A DNA stretch of 64,000 bases from positions 26,447,001-26,511,000 of the forward strand of contig CM059587.1 of the NCBI GenBank assembly GCA_030407085.1, read 5' to 3'. The notes under the pieces were generated by a model, which worked only from the letters and a program-made list of their open reading frames with translations, was not told where the DNA came from and did no database searches. Below are positions 1 to 9,764 of this stretch, piece after piece. Position numbers and translations under genes: made by a program. The DNA is from Trichopria drosophilae. Lineage: Eukaryota > Arthropoda > Insecta > Hymenoptera > Diapriidae. How positions within the stretch are numbered: the stretch's first letter is position 1; every line of letters starts with the position of its first letter.

Positions 1-547
1 TTATGACAAGGTTTTAGAAAAGAATTTTCCAACAACAATGCGCGTCTATCGAGTATTTAGCATTGGTACCAAAGATTTCTTTGAGGATTTAAAGAGATAC
101 ATGAAGACAAGGAAGAAGCAAAGACAAGAAGGCATAAATGCACTTACACGAGAAGAACTCGAGTTGGATTACAACTTTCCAAAACACTTGATTCGTATTT
201 CTCCGATCCTGTTAATTACTCCAATTCCATTTACTAACTATATCATTTTTCCCTTGGTATTTTACTTTCCCCATATTTTACTTACTCCGCACTATTGGTC
301 GATACAAGAAAAATTGAGCTTTTTATTAAAAGAGCACAAGGGTAGATTAAAACATAACAAACCATTATTTCGGTGCATGCAGGCTCAAGTAAAGTTTATT
401 CAAGATTTAGATCTGAAAAAGAAATGGAAACTTATTATTGGTCGATTAGGTAGTGGAACGCATCCCACTTGTCAAGATATTATTGCCTGCAAAGATTTAT
501 TCTCTAGTCATCCGTACGCTTTGGATCAATTAAAGAGGAATCATGTC
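1..547 (+). CDS. LETMD1: LETMD1-like exon (partial at the window edge)
   Basis: Open from base 2 to the donor at 548 (gtaagt), ending in phase 0 after codons for N-H-V. It carries the Lys/Arg-rich stretch after FEDLKRYM and the membrane segment. The continuation of the open frame past 547 is intron. Confidence 0.85.
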
Positions 548-3500
548 GTAAGTTCTGCATCTTTCATTTCACATTTTACAATATAGAAGTTATATATGGG
601 AATATCTCCGAAACTTTTCATTTTTGTGATGATGGGTGGTTTATGACCTTTCCCGTAATATATATTATACAGTGACTGCATAGAACATTAGTAAATATGT
701 TTAAATAGAGGAAGATGTTAATTTAAACTCGGTTGTATAGTAGGACCTCTCTTATTCTAATTAGTAAAGTTTTTCAAGATGGCGCCGACCTCTCTTATTC
801 TAATTTTCCCCATACCCCCACTTACTGTATGTCATTTTCAAGTACAAAAAGTGACAAATCTACTAAATTTTGCTAATGTAGCAGTGATGATATCAATTTT
901 GTTTTATATTTTATTACTGTAACTTTTTCAACATTATCGATAACGACTTTAATTTTTTCTACAGCATCACTAGTAACCTAAAAAAATAAAAAATACTCAA
1001 CATTTATGTGTGCCTATAAAAAAAAACGGAGTTAGAAAATAAACAAAAATGGAGAACGCATTTTTAGAAAATTCATCCTGAATGATTATTTATGCAACAA
1101 CTTTTTAAACATTTCATTTAACTAAAAATGTCGTAGGTTTGTTTATTCTACACGAAAAATGCTACAAAATGGCCTTGAACAATTGAGTGTGCTTCTTCAG
1201 AAACAGTTTTTATAGCAATTTGAATTTTAAAATTAAAAGCGCCGCTCGTTAAAAAAATATACTTTTCGACCAGGCACACTTTGTTATCAACTTCAAATGA
1301 TATTCTAGCCATTGCCAATGGTTATTTACACCACAACAATTATGTATACAATTTGTTCTATGCATAAATTCATATTTAGGGTTGTAAACAGTGATATTAA
1401 ATTTTTAACAATATTTTGTATGTACAGTACTCCTTCCCTTATTCTAATGTCTTCCCTTATTCTAATTTTTTCTCTTCTCCTATTCTAATATTTCCCCTCA
1501 CGCATTCTCCCCACTGACGTGTGTTGGCATGTGGAAAAAGAGACAAAAGTGAGACTACAAATCTAAGGAGTGGGGGAGAGGGGAAAATTAGAATAAAGGT
1601 ACGTTTTCATGGAGCGGAAAATATCCAGATATTTTTCCCCCTCTTAGCGTAATTGCAGCTAGATATGCGCTTAAATAGTTGGACTATGACAAACTATTAG
1701 ATATTGGCGGGATTTTAAAATTGAATTTCGTAATTGGTAATTTGGGCAGTTTATATCTTCATATTTATTTTGTATAATTACTTAAATCTACTCAAATAAT
1801 AAATATTTACATTTTTATCAAGGACATTATCGTTATTCTCGACATTTCTTTAAAATTCCATGCTTTGATCTTTCGCGTGATCATCATAACCTCAAAATTG
1901 CAAAAATCAAAATAAAACTAAATTATTTCTATTTTTCGTTCTTTTTAACGATTCCAGGCAAGAAAGAGAAGCAAATATAAAACGATTTTTCATAAATTCA
2001 GAAAACAGGGCTTTTTATGCATTAATTTTTTTAAATAGAATTTCAAAATATATATCCAGATATTTTACGCTCCATGAAAACGAGGGAAAGGCGATTTTGG
2101 TCAGATATTATATCCCGGCGATTTTGTGCAGGTGGGGGTGAAAAGATGGTAGAGTGGGGGAAATATCTGGATATTTTTCGCTTCATGAATTCGGAACTTA
2201 AGGGAAGAAGGCCGCCATCTTGCCTGACTGGACAAATTAGAATAAGGGAAGGACTACTGTAATTAGTAACTATAAATCGCGCGTTTACTGTTTAAAATTA
2301 TTTGTAAACATACATACATTATCTTTATAACGTGTATGCGGAAGAGAAAGAGGGAGAGAGAGAGAGTTACAACTTAGCAATAAATAGAGAGACGTTTGCG
2401 CAGAAAACTCGATAAATTAAAATCAGTCATTGATGAAAAGAATCGAAAAATAAAGTTTTGGCAAAATAAATATTATTGATTACTCGATAAACAAAATAAG
2501 AAAGAAGATTGCATGGAGATGCAGTAGGACCTCTCTTATTCGAACCTCTCTTATTCTAATTGCCTTTCTTATTCTAATTGTCCAGCCTCTCTTATTCTAA
2601 TCGTTCCCCCACAAGTCTTCTCCCACTATCACACGAAAAGTCAATGAAAAATATTGTCCACAAATCACAAGCTCGCAAGCAAAGTAAGTGGAGGTAAGGG
2701 GAAAATTAGAATAAGAGCGCCATCTTGAAAAACTTTACTAATTAGAATAAGAGAGGTCCTACTGTAATGAACAATGTTAAAAGAATTGAAAATGCAGGAA
2801 AATTGGCTGTCAAAAATAGATTAATTCAACACGATGTACAAAACAAACAATTGTTGCATCGAAAAAATCAATTATTTACTTACAATAAACAAAATTGTTA
2901 TTGTGTTACATGAATAAAATTCGTTTCGTTAAAATTGTACAACTACCGTTCTTTATTACATACCAAACTTAAAAATGTGTGCCTTGCTCTTTTTTTCATT
3001 CTTTTATACGCTATAGATGAAGCAAAAAGTTTAAAAATATTTTAATTTTTTAAATTTCGTATTATTACTTTTTATCAATTAACATTTGAAAAAAATGAGT
3101 GGCACAGCATTTTTCTTACTATTTAAACGCATATAAACGTAAAAAAAAAAGTTTGGTTAGTGTCCCTTAAAAATTTATTTTTATTTTTTCTGAAGTGAAA
3201 AAAGAAACGTTTCAGAGATATGCCCATATACAGGCCAGATTATTTTTTAGAAAGAATTATTGTCGATTCATGGTATGCGACGATGGGGTTTTTCTAAAAG
3301 AGCAAAACTACAAGAAAGAGGCGAGCTAATTAAACGAATGGATAATGCTATTCGACGGGAAGGCGGAGTTCAAACCATGCCTCAGGAAGCTTTGCGTTGG
3401 GTACAGCTTTTAAATTACAACATATTATTGTTAATTGTTTCAAGATTACAATCATATGATATAAATTATCGATAGTTAAATATTTACAGGCTTTATCTTT

Positions 3501-3672
3501 TCGTGGGGTAAATCCAGTGAATATGTCAACGGAAAGTATGGAGAGTTGGATGGATCAGTGGTTACTAGTCTCGGAAGACGTTAACAAAGAGAATATATCT
3601 TTACTTTTACATTGTCCCATTCTCTTAGCATACAATCACGAAACTAATTGGACGTTGTTATATCATAAGTAG
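1..3672 (+). CDS. LETMD1: LETM1-domain protein (LETMD1-like), 3' part of gene
   Basis: Partial CDS: exons 1-547 (5' continuation outside the window; codons in phase from base 2), 3251-3400 and 3490-3672, stop TAG at 3670-3672. About 292 residues are visible. Exon 1 is open upstream of the first ATG (base 38), with residues YDKVLEKNFP before it, so that ATG is internal. A hydrophobic stretch around bases 170-290 (Pro-containing, ending PHILL) matches the inner-membrane segment typical of LETM1-type proteins. The last two exons hold the C-terminal helical domain, with the motifs IHGMRRWGF, MDNAIRREGG, LSFRGVNP and W...WL. Both junctions are phase 0 with GT/AG. LETMD1 family members are mitochondrial membrane proteins; in mammals LETMD1 is linked to mitochondrial function. 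Mitochondrial placement here is inferred from the family, because the N-terminus is not visible. The family call is strong; LETM1 itself is less likely because the protein ends soon after this domain without EF-hand sequence. Confidence 0.85.
1425..2259. mobile_element. TIR element nested in the 738-2764 element
   Basis: Inverted ends CAGTA(C/G)TCCTTCCCTTATTC..., with TA at 1423-1424 and 2260-2261. It belongs to the same family as the intact copy at 16458-16722, which shares the ends and the GGCCGCCATCTTGCCTGACT stretch. It is itself interrupted by the element starting at 1602. Confidence 0.7.
1602..2082. mobile_element. Innermost TIR element
   Basis: Left end CGTTTTCATGGAGCGGAAAA preceded by TA. 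The inverted copy ends at 2082 (CGCTCCATGAAAACG). A further diverged copy of the same end lies at 2157-2189, so this position may have received two related insertions or a partial duplication. Confidence 0.6.
2341..2366. repeat. GA-rich microsatellite
   Basis: Short (GA)n-type simple repeat inside the outer TIR element. Confidence 0.7.
3251..3400 (+). CDS. LETMD1: LETMD1-like penultimate exon
   Basis: Acceptor tttttag at 3244-3250 and donor GT at 3401; 150 bp encoding 50 residues from KELLSIHGM to EALRW. Phase 0 on both sides, so it joins the flanking exons without a frame change. Confidence 0.85.
3490..3672 (+). CDS. LETMD1: LETMD1-like last coding exon
   Basis: Acceptor tttacag ends at 3489. 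The exon encodes ALSFRGVNPV... and ends NWTLLYHK then TAG; 60 residues plus stop. The 89-bp intron before it is short and typical of insects. Confidence 0.85.
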   Translation, partial: ALSFRGVNPVNMSTESMESWMDQWLLVSEDVNKENISLLLHCPILLAYNHETNWTLLYHK

Positions 3673-3942
3673 CTACTACAAATACATTTACATTGTATGT
3701 AAATTGTCATAATCAAAGTTTGTTCAGATGAACAAAGAGTAATTATCGAAGTGGACTTAATATTGCTCCTAGTCAGGCGAAGGAAACAAAATGGCAGTGA
3801 AAACGATGAGCATAACCACATGTATGACTGCAATGCTATTGCATTGTTCTTGTGTATATTTCTAATGGTTAGTTTTTGCCTTTCCCTACTCTAAACTTTA
3901 CAGGGATTTGTGAGATATGTAAAATACATCTTGTAAATATAT

Positions 3943-3948
3943 AATAAA
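3943..3948 (+). terminator. Probable polyadenylation signal for the LETMD1-like gene
   Basis: AATAAA hexamer about 270 bp past the stop codon. It is the first canonical signal in the downstream flank. Confidence 0.5.
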
Positions 3949-4242
3949 CCGTTTATTTATTGTCATTTATAATTATTACCATATTGTTTTTTGTTTATTG
4001 AAAATTAATTAGCATTTACGTATACAAACCAAACGTTTGTATGGATTATTTATTTGGCTGTCTAAATGCTGTATAAGTGTCAGTCAGCAATATTTTTAAA
4101 TTGATATCGAGTATTCACAGATCTTTGATTCGATTCGATTACAAGAGTATTCTAATTGTTTTCATGTATTAAATTAAATCATTTTTATTTAAATATTAAA
4201 TGAGGTTTATATAATGCATCTACATATTGCAGTGTATATTAA

Positions 4243-4427
4243 TCCATTAACGTCCAAGATAACGAGATTTTTAGCTGATTTTCAAAGCTCTCTTGCAAAT
4301 CGAAAAATGAAAACATCATAATGAGACGAACATACTTTACTATTTTCATTATTATATTTTCATTTTTCGATTCGATAGAGAGCTTTGAAAATGAGCTAAA
4401 AATCTCTTCACCATGGACGTTAATAGG
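4243..4427. mobile_element. piggyBac-like MITE with TTAA target duplication
   Basis: TTAA at 4239-4242 and 4428-4431. The ends read TCCATTAACGTCC and GGACGTTAATAGG. Arms of about 75 bp pair around a short loop, for example TTTTTAGCTGATTTTCAAAG with its inverted partner. The TTAA duplication and CC(C/T)ATTAACG ends are shared with 25409-25949. Confidence 0.65.
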
Positions 4428-4728
4428 TTAAATTTGATTGAGCTGTTCTTTCCAAAATCAGAATATTTATCAGCTGATGTAATTACCATCACAGAAAAAT
4501 TATCGAAGAAATGAACTGAAAAATGTTCAATCAAAAAATCACTTTTCAATCGAACTCCGATTCAAGCTTAGTAGGTGATATGTAACAGATAGTCGTTATA
4601 GAGACTGAATTTTGAAAAGTAAATTCAGTTCTTAATTTACAGTATTTAATGTAGAATATTACTTACTTTTTTAGAATTTTATTCTTACTTTAAGGGGGTT
4701 CTAAAGTGTTCGGGTGGTAAGGTAGAAA

Positions 4729-5025
4729 ATTTCACTAAAAAACGTAAATAAAAAATGACTGAATAACATTTTTAAAATTCGGGGCCTGTAAGGGCAATTC
4801 TAAACACTCTGAAAGGTTTCCTAGAAAATACCAAAGATATTAATTGAGAATTAACTGAGAAATTTCGGAAATAAGTGATTTTTATTTATTTCCAAAAATT
4901 CCCGGTAAGTTCGCAATTAATTTCCTTGGTATTTTCTAGGAAACCTTCTGTTATAATTGAATTTCCAGAGCCCGAATTTTGAAAAATCGAGTCAGTAATT
5001 TTTTATTTACGGCTTTTAGTGAAAA
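4729..5025. repeat. Foldback repeat
   Basis: Inverted arms of about 110-125 bp (left TTCACTAAAAAACGTAAATA, right TTTACGGCTTTTAGTGAA) around a centre near 4885; GGTTTCCTAGAAAATACCAA recurs inverted near 4922-4945. It looks like a decayed MITE. No clear target duplication was identified. Confidence 0.6.
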
Positions 5026-5765
5026 TATGGCCAGTTAAATATGGATTATCAATACTTATCAATTAATAAATACGCTTTATCTCCGAATGAATGAAATATA
5101 CAGAAAATTAATATTTACAAAATTTGTCGGATTTTTCAGCTCTTCAATTTTTCCTATTATACCAAAGCACAAACATTCAATTTTAGATGAGAAAAAGAGG
5201 AAAAAGTAATTTTTTGCAACTTTGGCGCCCTCTAGCTTTTACACATTAACTTTTACAGTAATAGCCTACAGACCTAAAATGTAGAAAATCTAATTCTCTA
5301 CAACTTTTGTTGGAAACATTTTTCACTACGACTTACCGTTCTCGTGAAAAATCGGATCCAACAAAATTTTGAGTTTCCCAAAGGGGTGGTGGGGGAGGGG
5401 GATCCCAACTCTTTTATTTTAAGCTAGTTCCATGTACTAACTAAAAATTTACGCAGTAATCTCGAGTAATGTATTTTTTCCACAAAAAATCTCAGATTGA
5501 CTGTACTATATTGAAGTTAAAAATTTAAGACCCGAATATTCTTTTTCCTTCATAATTCAGAAAATGAAATGTCGGATATGAATTTGTTTGAAATTCATAA
5601 AGTAGTTTTAATTTGGTTTAAAATTGTTATTTGAATTCGCTATTATTTTTTAAATTGATTAATTATTAATTAGATATATGTAAAATTTTTTGTTTCAACC
5701 TGGCTGAATTCCAAAAAAGTTTTATTCGATCCCTAAAAAGAAACGTAAAAACGTACTTTACGCCA

Positions 5766-5905
5766 CCCTGCAAAAAATGGAAGCGTACGCGTACGCTTAA
5801 ATGTCTAAATTCACGCTTCTTTTTGACATTTAAGAGTACCTGAAGAGTACTACAAGCGTGAATTTGGACTTTAAGCGTACGTGTACATTTACATTTTTGG
5901 CAGGG
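5766..5905. mobile_element. Short MITE with CCCTGCC ends
   Basis: Left end CCCTGCAAAAAATG and right end CATTTTTGGCAGGG are inverted, and internal GCGTACGC-rich arms pair with each other. About 140 bp, no coding capacity. The superfamily is not assigned. Confidence 0.55.
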
Positions 5906-6019
5906 CAATTATGACGAAAATATATCTTCTTCTTTCAGATTATTTTAACCCTTTAAATTTGGTATACAAATTCCATATTTAAAAATGTTTTTCGTACTTT
6001 TGTCCGCCCAAAGACTGCC

Positions 6020-6330
6020 AAGTGTCGAGTTTCAATGTAAATTTGATCCCGTTGGATCCGCCATTTAGAATTTTGAAAATCTGACAACTGATTAGTAATT
6101 AGCGACCCCGAAACCCCCGGAGTATCGAGTTTCGTACAAATCAGCCAAGATTTCGGAATTTGGTCCGCCATTTCTAATTTCGAAAATCTGACAACTGATT
6201 AGTAATCCGAGACCCCGAAACCCCGAAGTGTGGAGTTTCGTACAAATCAGCCAAGATTTCAGAATTTGGTCCGCCATATTGGTTCCGCCATTTTTAATTT
6301 CGAAAATCTGACAACGGATTCGTAATTAAC
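6020..6330. repeat. Minisatellite, about three diverged units of ~115 bp
   Basis: Units share AAAATCTGACAACTGATTAG, GACCCCGAAACCCC, GAGTTTCGTACAAATCAGCC and TTTGGTCCGCCAT. A third unit at 6295-6330 is partial. Apparent short ORFs here come from the repeat and are not genes. A diverged relative lies at 54235-54420. Confidence 0.7.
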
Positions 6331-7834
6331 AACCCAAAAACATATAAACAAGTTTGAGACATACGTTTATACGGGATTATTTTCCAGAAACGGTTAGAAA
6401 ATGGTTAATTTTTTGTATATATTTGTTACTATAGTACGTTAAGACATATAATAATTTGCATTTGTTAAATAAATGCCTTAGATGTGTAGAAAACAAGATC
6501 AAAACGACCTCAAAAATATGAGAAACTGATTTTTAAGGTGTAAATAGCCAACGAATTGAAGGTGAATTATCATAATTATAAATAAATTATGAATTGCTCG
6601 TAAAAAAGGTAGTCCGCATCGGACCATGCCAAACGGTCCAAATTAGACCAAAGTCGATATCACACTTCTCACTCGGATTAGGCAAAAATAGTAACGTTAT
6701 TCATAACTACTATGTTTCACATCCAGTAATTTGTTATTGTTACTAACAAAAATCGTGACAATATAAATGTAAATTTTACGTTGTCTCATTTTCAAACTAA
6801 AACTCTCTCTGACGACATACACGTGATAAATGAGAACTGTCAAACTCTGGGCGTTATAACAGAGTATACTATCGCAACCATAATAATAACAATATCGACT
6901 TTTCGCAGTATCGTCATTGCTGAGAAACAATAGGCGGTCTGAATTGGACCACGTCTCCCTGTAATTAAAAAAAAATTAATTATACTGAAAACATGGTGAA
7001 TTATTGCTCAGGAATACGCAACTGCTTTTGCGGAATATCACATCAAATCTATATGTGTTTGAAATTCAAATATTGAATGCACAACTTTTAGTGGGCCATG
7101 AAAGCATTTCCAATGTATCATTCATTATTATTACGTGCGGAATTTCTGTTTATAGATAAATAGTTTCTCATTCTAGAATACACTGAAAGACATTTGGAAT
7201 TCAAAATTTGATAGGAAATCCTGTTTTTTAACCAATGCAGCAGTAGATCTGTTGCCGGCTTTGTGGGGTCGTTCTACAGCTAGTGCTCTATAGGTGCGAA
7301 CAGTTACTTGGCTAGGTGACCGTTTGAGAATAGGTTATAATAGAAATACATAAAAAACGAAAACATGTAAAATTAAAGCGAAGAGTAAGCTAAAAAAGAG
7401 GGCAAAATTTGGAAATAAAAAAAAATGTTATAACATTTGTTTTATATATTTTTGAACTTTCTGAGTCACTTGCGCAAAATATTTAAATCGGTAAAATCGC
7501 CTGGAACTCACCATCCGCGATTCCAAGATATTATTCTTGCTTCTTAAAAGATTGATTAAAATCCAACAAATGGAAACGGAATTCAAACTATTTTTTTTTA
7601 AACAAAATTTGAATCTAATAATTCCTGATAAAAACAAGGGATCTGTAAATATGAATTTAGGCTCATGTCTTAGACTTTTGTATCAGGATTTATATATTTT
7701 AGACTTTTTTCTAAGTTCCTGTCGAATTATCCTGTCAAAATATCCAAACAAAACATATAGGCATCATTCACTCATTTATTCCCACCCAATATACATCTAC
7801 ACTTATTTGCTCACACAACTTTGTTGGTCAGTCT

Positions 7835-7937
7835 GAAAAACAGCATTGTCGCTGTGGCTCGCCATTTGTATTAAAGGGAATGTATTGTACCTCTCTTTGA
7901 TGTCAATAAAGTCGAAATAATAATAAAAATAATAACT
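7835..7937 (+). mobile_element. 3' tail of a LINE-type retrotransposon (plus orientation)
   Basis: A short 3' end containing CAATAAAGTCGAAATAAT followed by an AAT/ATA-rich simple tail. Tails of this form are characteristic of insect non-LTR elements. Only about 100 bp remain. It abuts the oppositely oriented relic at 7938-9165. Confidence 0.5.
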
Positions 7938-9165
7938 CTCTCTCCCTCTCTCTTTCTCACTCTATCTCTATGTCTCTTTTTCTCTTCTTTTTCTCAGTCT
8001 CCCTGTCATCTCCATCGAGCCAATTCCTCATTCATCCTCATTATACATGCATATACCTCTTTCTCCTTTCTCTCTCACATACTCACACCCGCTCTTCGGA
8101 TGCTCTTTCTCATCCACACAACCCTTCTCTTTTCTTCATTCGTCCAATACCTATTCTCTATCTCCTCATTTCCACATCTCCACCTCGCTATTCATACTAA
8201 CCTTTTCTCCTCATTCCTCTTACCTACATATACCTTAGTATTCCATTCGCCCCTCTCTACCTTAGACGCGACTTTGATATTCTCACTTCTTCCCCTCTCC
8301 CTTGCGCATCTACTTTATCTCGTTTCCGCAAACGTTCCCATTTTTGTCCCCGTCTCTCATTCTCTCAAAGCAATATCACCACTCAATCCAGCTCTCCATA
8401 CTTTCCCCTTTCGACATCCTTCCTTGCCCATTCACACCTCTCTCCTCCTTTCTTTTCTCAACCATACACTTCATCGCAATTGCGCCTCTCTTTCCTCTTT
8501 CTAATTTTTCTTTAAATCTTCCAGCCCTCCACCCGTTTTCATCCTCAATTTATTACTTTTTAGCTCCTCCCTCACTATATTCCCTGGCGTTACATTCTCC
8601 AAACCTAAAACCCACTTCAAATATTTTTCTTGTACCGTATCCACTTCCTTTCATTCCTTGTATCCCCACACTTCTACCCCATAGAATAGGATTCCTTTCA
8701 TTTTACTTTCAATAAGCTTTTTACTTTACATCCTCCTTAAATTTTCTCACGTCGTAATGTATCATAAACCTCCTTTACTGTATCTATTAACCCTTCACTC
8801 TTATCCCTCTCTTTCTCATCATATCTCTCGGCACCATCCTATCCATTCTGTCAAAAGCTACTTTCAGATCCATAAAAATGGTCCAAACTTTCTTTTTACT
8901 TTTTATCTTCTTATCTTAACCTATATGTATATTAATATCTTGACATACCCCACGGTCCCTCTTCCTTTCCTGAAACCAGTCTGCGACCTACACCACCCTT
9001 CCTGCTCATCAATAATTTTGATTAACCCTGGGTTCAATATATTCGCATACATTTTGTATCTCGTACATGTCACTGAGACCTTCTATAATTCTGCTGAACG
9101 CTTCTTTTTCCTCGCTTCCATATCGGTACCAACACTCCTACCCTCTCTACGGTTAACATAAGTTA
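7938..9165 (-). pseudogene. Decayed non-LTR retrotransposon reverse transcriptase
   Basis: Read on the minus strand with frameshifts and stops, this stretch yields reverse-transcriptase fragments: ANILNPGLIKIIDEQ, then SQTGFRKGRGTVG, then FMDLKVAFDR (relic of the palm A motif, normally D-L-K-A-A-F-D), then GIRV. Further 3' come YGVEVWGYKE and VQEKYLKWVLGLENVTPG. The order matches the RT and post-RT regions of insect LINEs. The purine-rich minus strand explains the pyrimidine-rich plus strand, whose long open frames are artefacts. No intact ORF remains. Confidence 0.7.
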
Positions 9166-9580
9166 GGTAGGTAAATGGTTCATGATCCGTTAGGTAATAT
9201 CCGAATTATTATATATCCTGATATACTAATTTATTCTAAACCAGAATTAAAAGAACGATGTTAGTCAAATGTGTTTATTCAGTTTAATAATTAATCATAA
9301 CAAAATTTAAATACATTAAAAATGTACTTCAATGAACAATGTGAGTATAGTATTTTTTTGCCGAAAGTTTAAGTGAACTATTCCACCTTCGGAAGTCCAA
9401 AGGTTCATTAATATGCGTAAACTTTTTCTAATATTATTATTACAATAATTTTTCATTAGACGTTGGTAGGTTCAAATATACTATAATACATAATATTTTG
9501 CAATTGAAATATACTATTAAAATATATTTTAATCGTTTACATTTAGAAGGATATATTAAAATGTGAAGATGGCACAGGAA

Positions 9581-9764
9581 TTATGCTCTTTCATATATCG
9601 GTTGTCCAGGGAAATTACCGGATGGACCGTAGTTGCAAACCAAATACAAATAAGTACGTGTTCCTTGTTTATACATCATTTTTCCACATCCAACTTTGAC
9701 AGTTTCTGCCCACACTAATTGTGTATAGTGACCCACGTCTTGGCCTCGATTATTTTCCAATGGC
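9581..9764 (-). CDS. CAP gene exon 5 (last)
   Basis: 184 bp. Encodes NNRGQDVGHYTQLVWAE and VCNYGPSGNFPGQP, then ends YERA-TAA. A variant polyadenylation signal ATTAAA sits at 9533-9528 on the minus strand, about 50 bp downstream. Confidence 0.9.

Larger units (their letters stand above)
738..2764. mobile_element. TIR element (outer of a nested set), TA target duplication
   Basis: The ends are inverted repeats of about 48 bp reading (C/T)AGTAGGACCTCTCTTATTC... inward to ...CAAGATGGCGC. TA flanks both ends (736-737 and 2765-2766). A TA duplication with CAGT-type ends fits the Tc1/mariner group of non-autonomous elements. No transposase is visible. It lies in the LETMD1 intron and contains at least two other elements. 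Confidence 0.75.
3673..9580. other. Intergenic interval between the LETMD1-like and CAP genes
   Basis: Apart from the repeats and LINE relics listed separately, no conserved coding frame was seen. Both flanking genes point their 3' ends into this interval, so it holds no expected promoter for either. The stretch 6330-7830 shows no recognisable feature. Confidence 0.6.

Noticed and set aside
3720..3870. Possible extra exon or small ORF just after the LETMD1 stop
   Set aside because: No conserved residues; LETMD1 family members end at the equivalent of the TAG at 3670, and this lies before the polyadenylation signal as 3' UTR.
7970..9161. Series of plus-strand ORFs of 60-137 codons in a Ser/Leu/Pro-rich pyrimidine block
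   Set aside because: They are the antisense of a decayed LINE reverse transcriptase; their composition comes from the C/T-rich strand.
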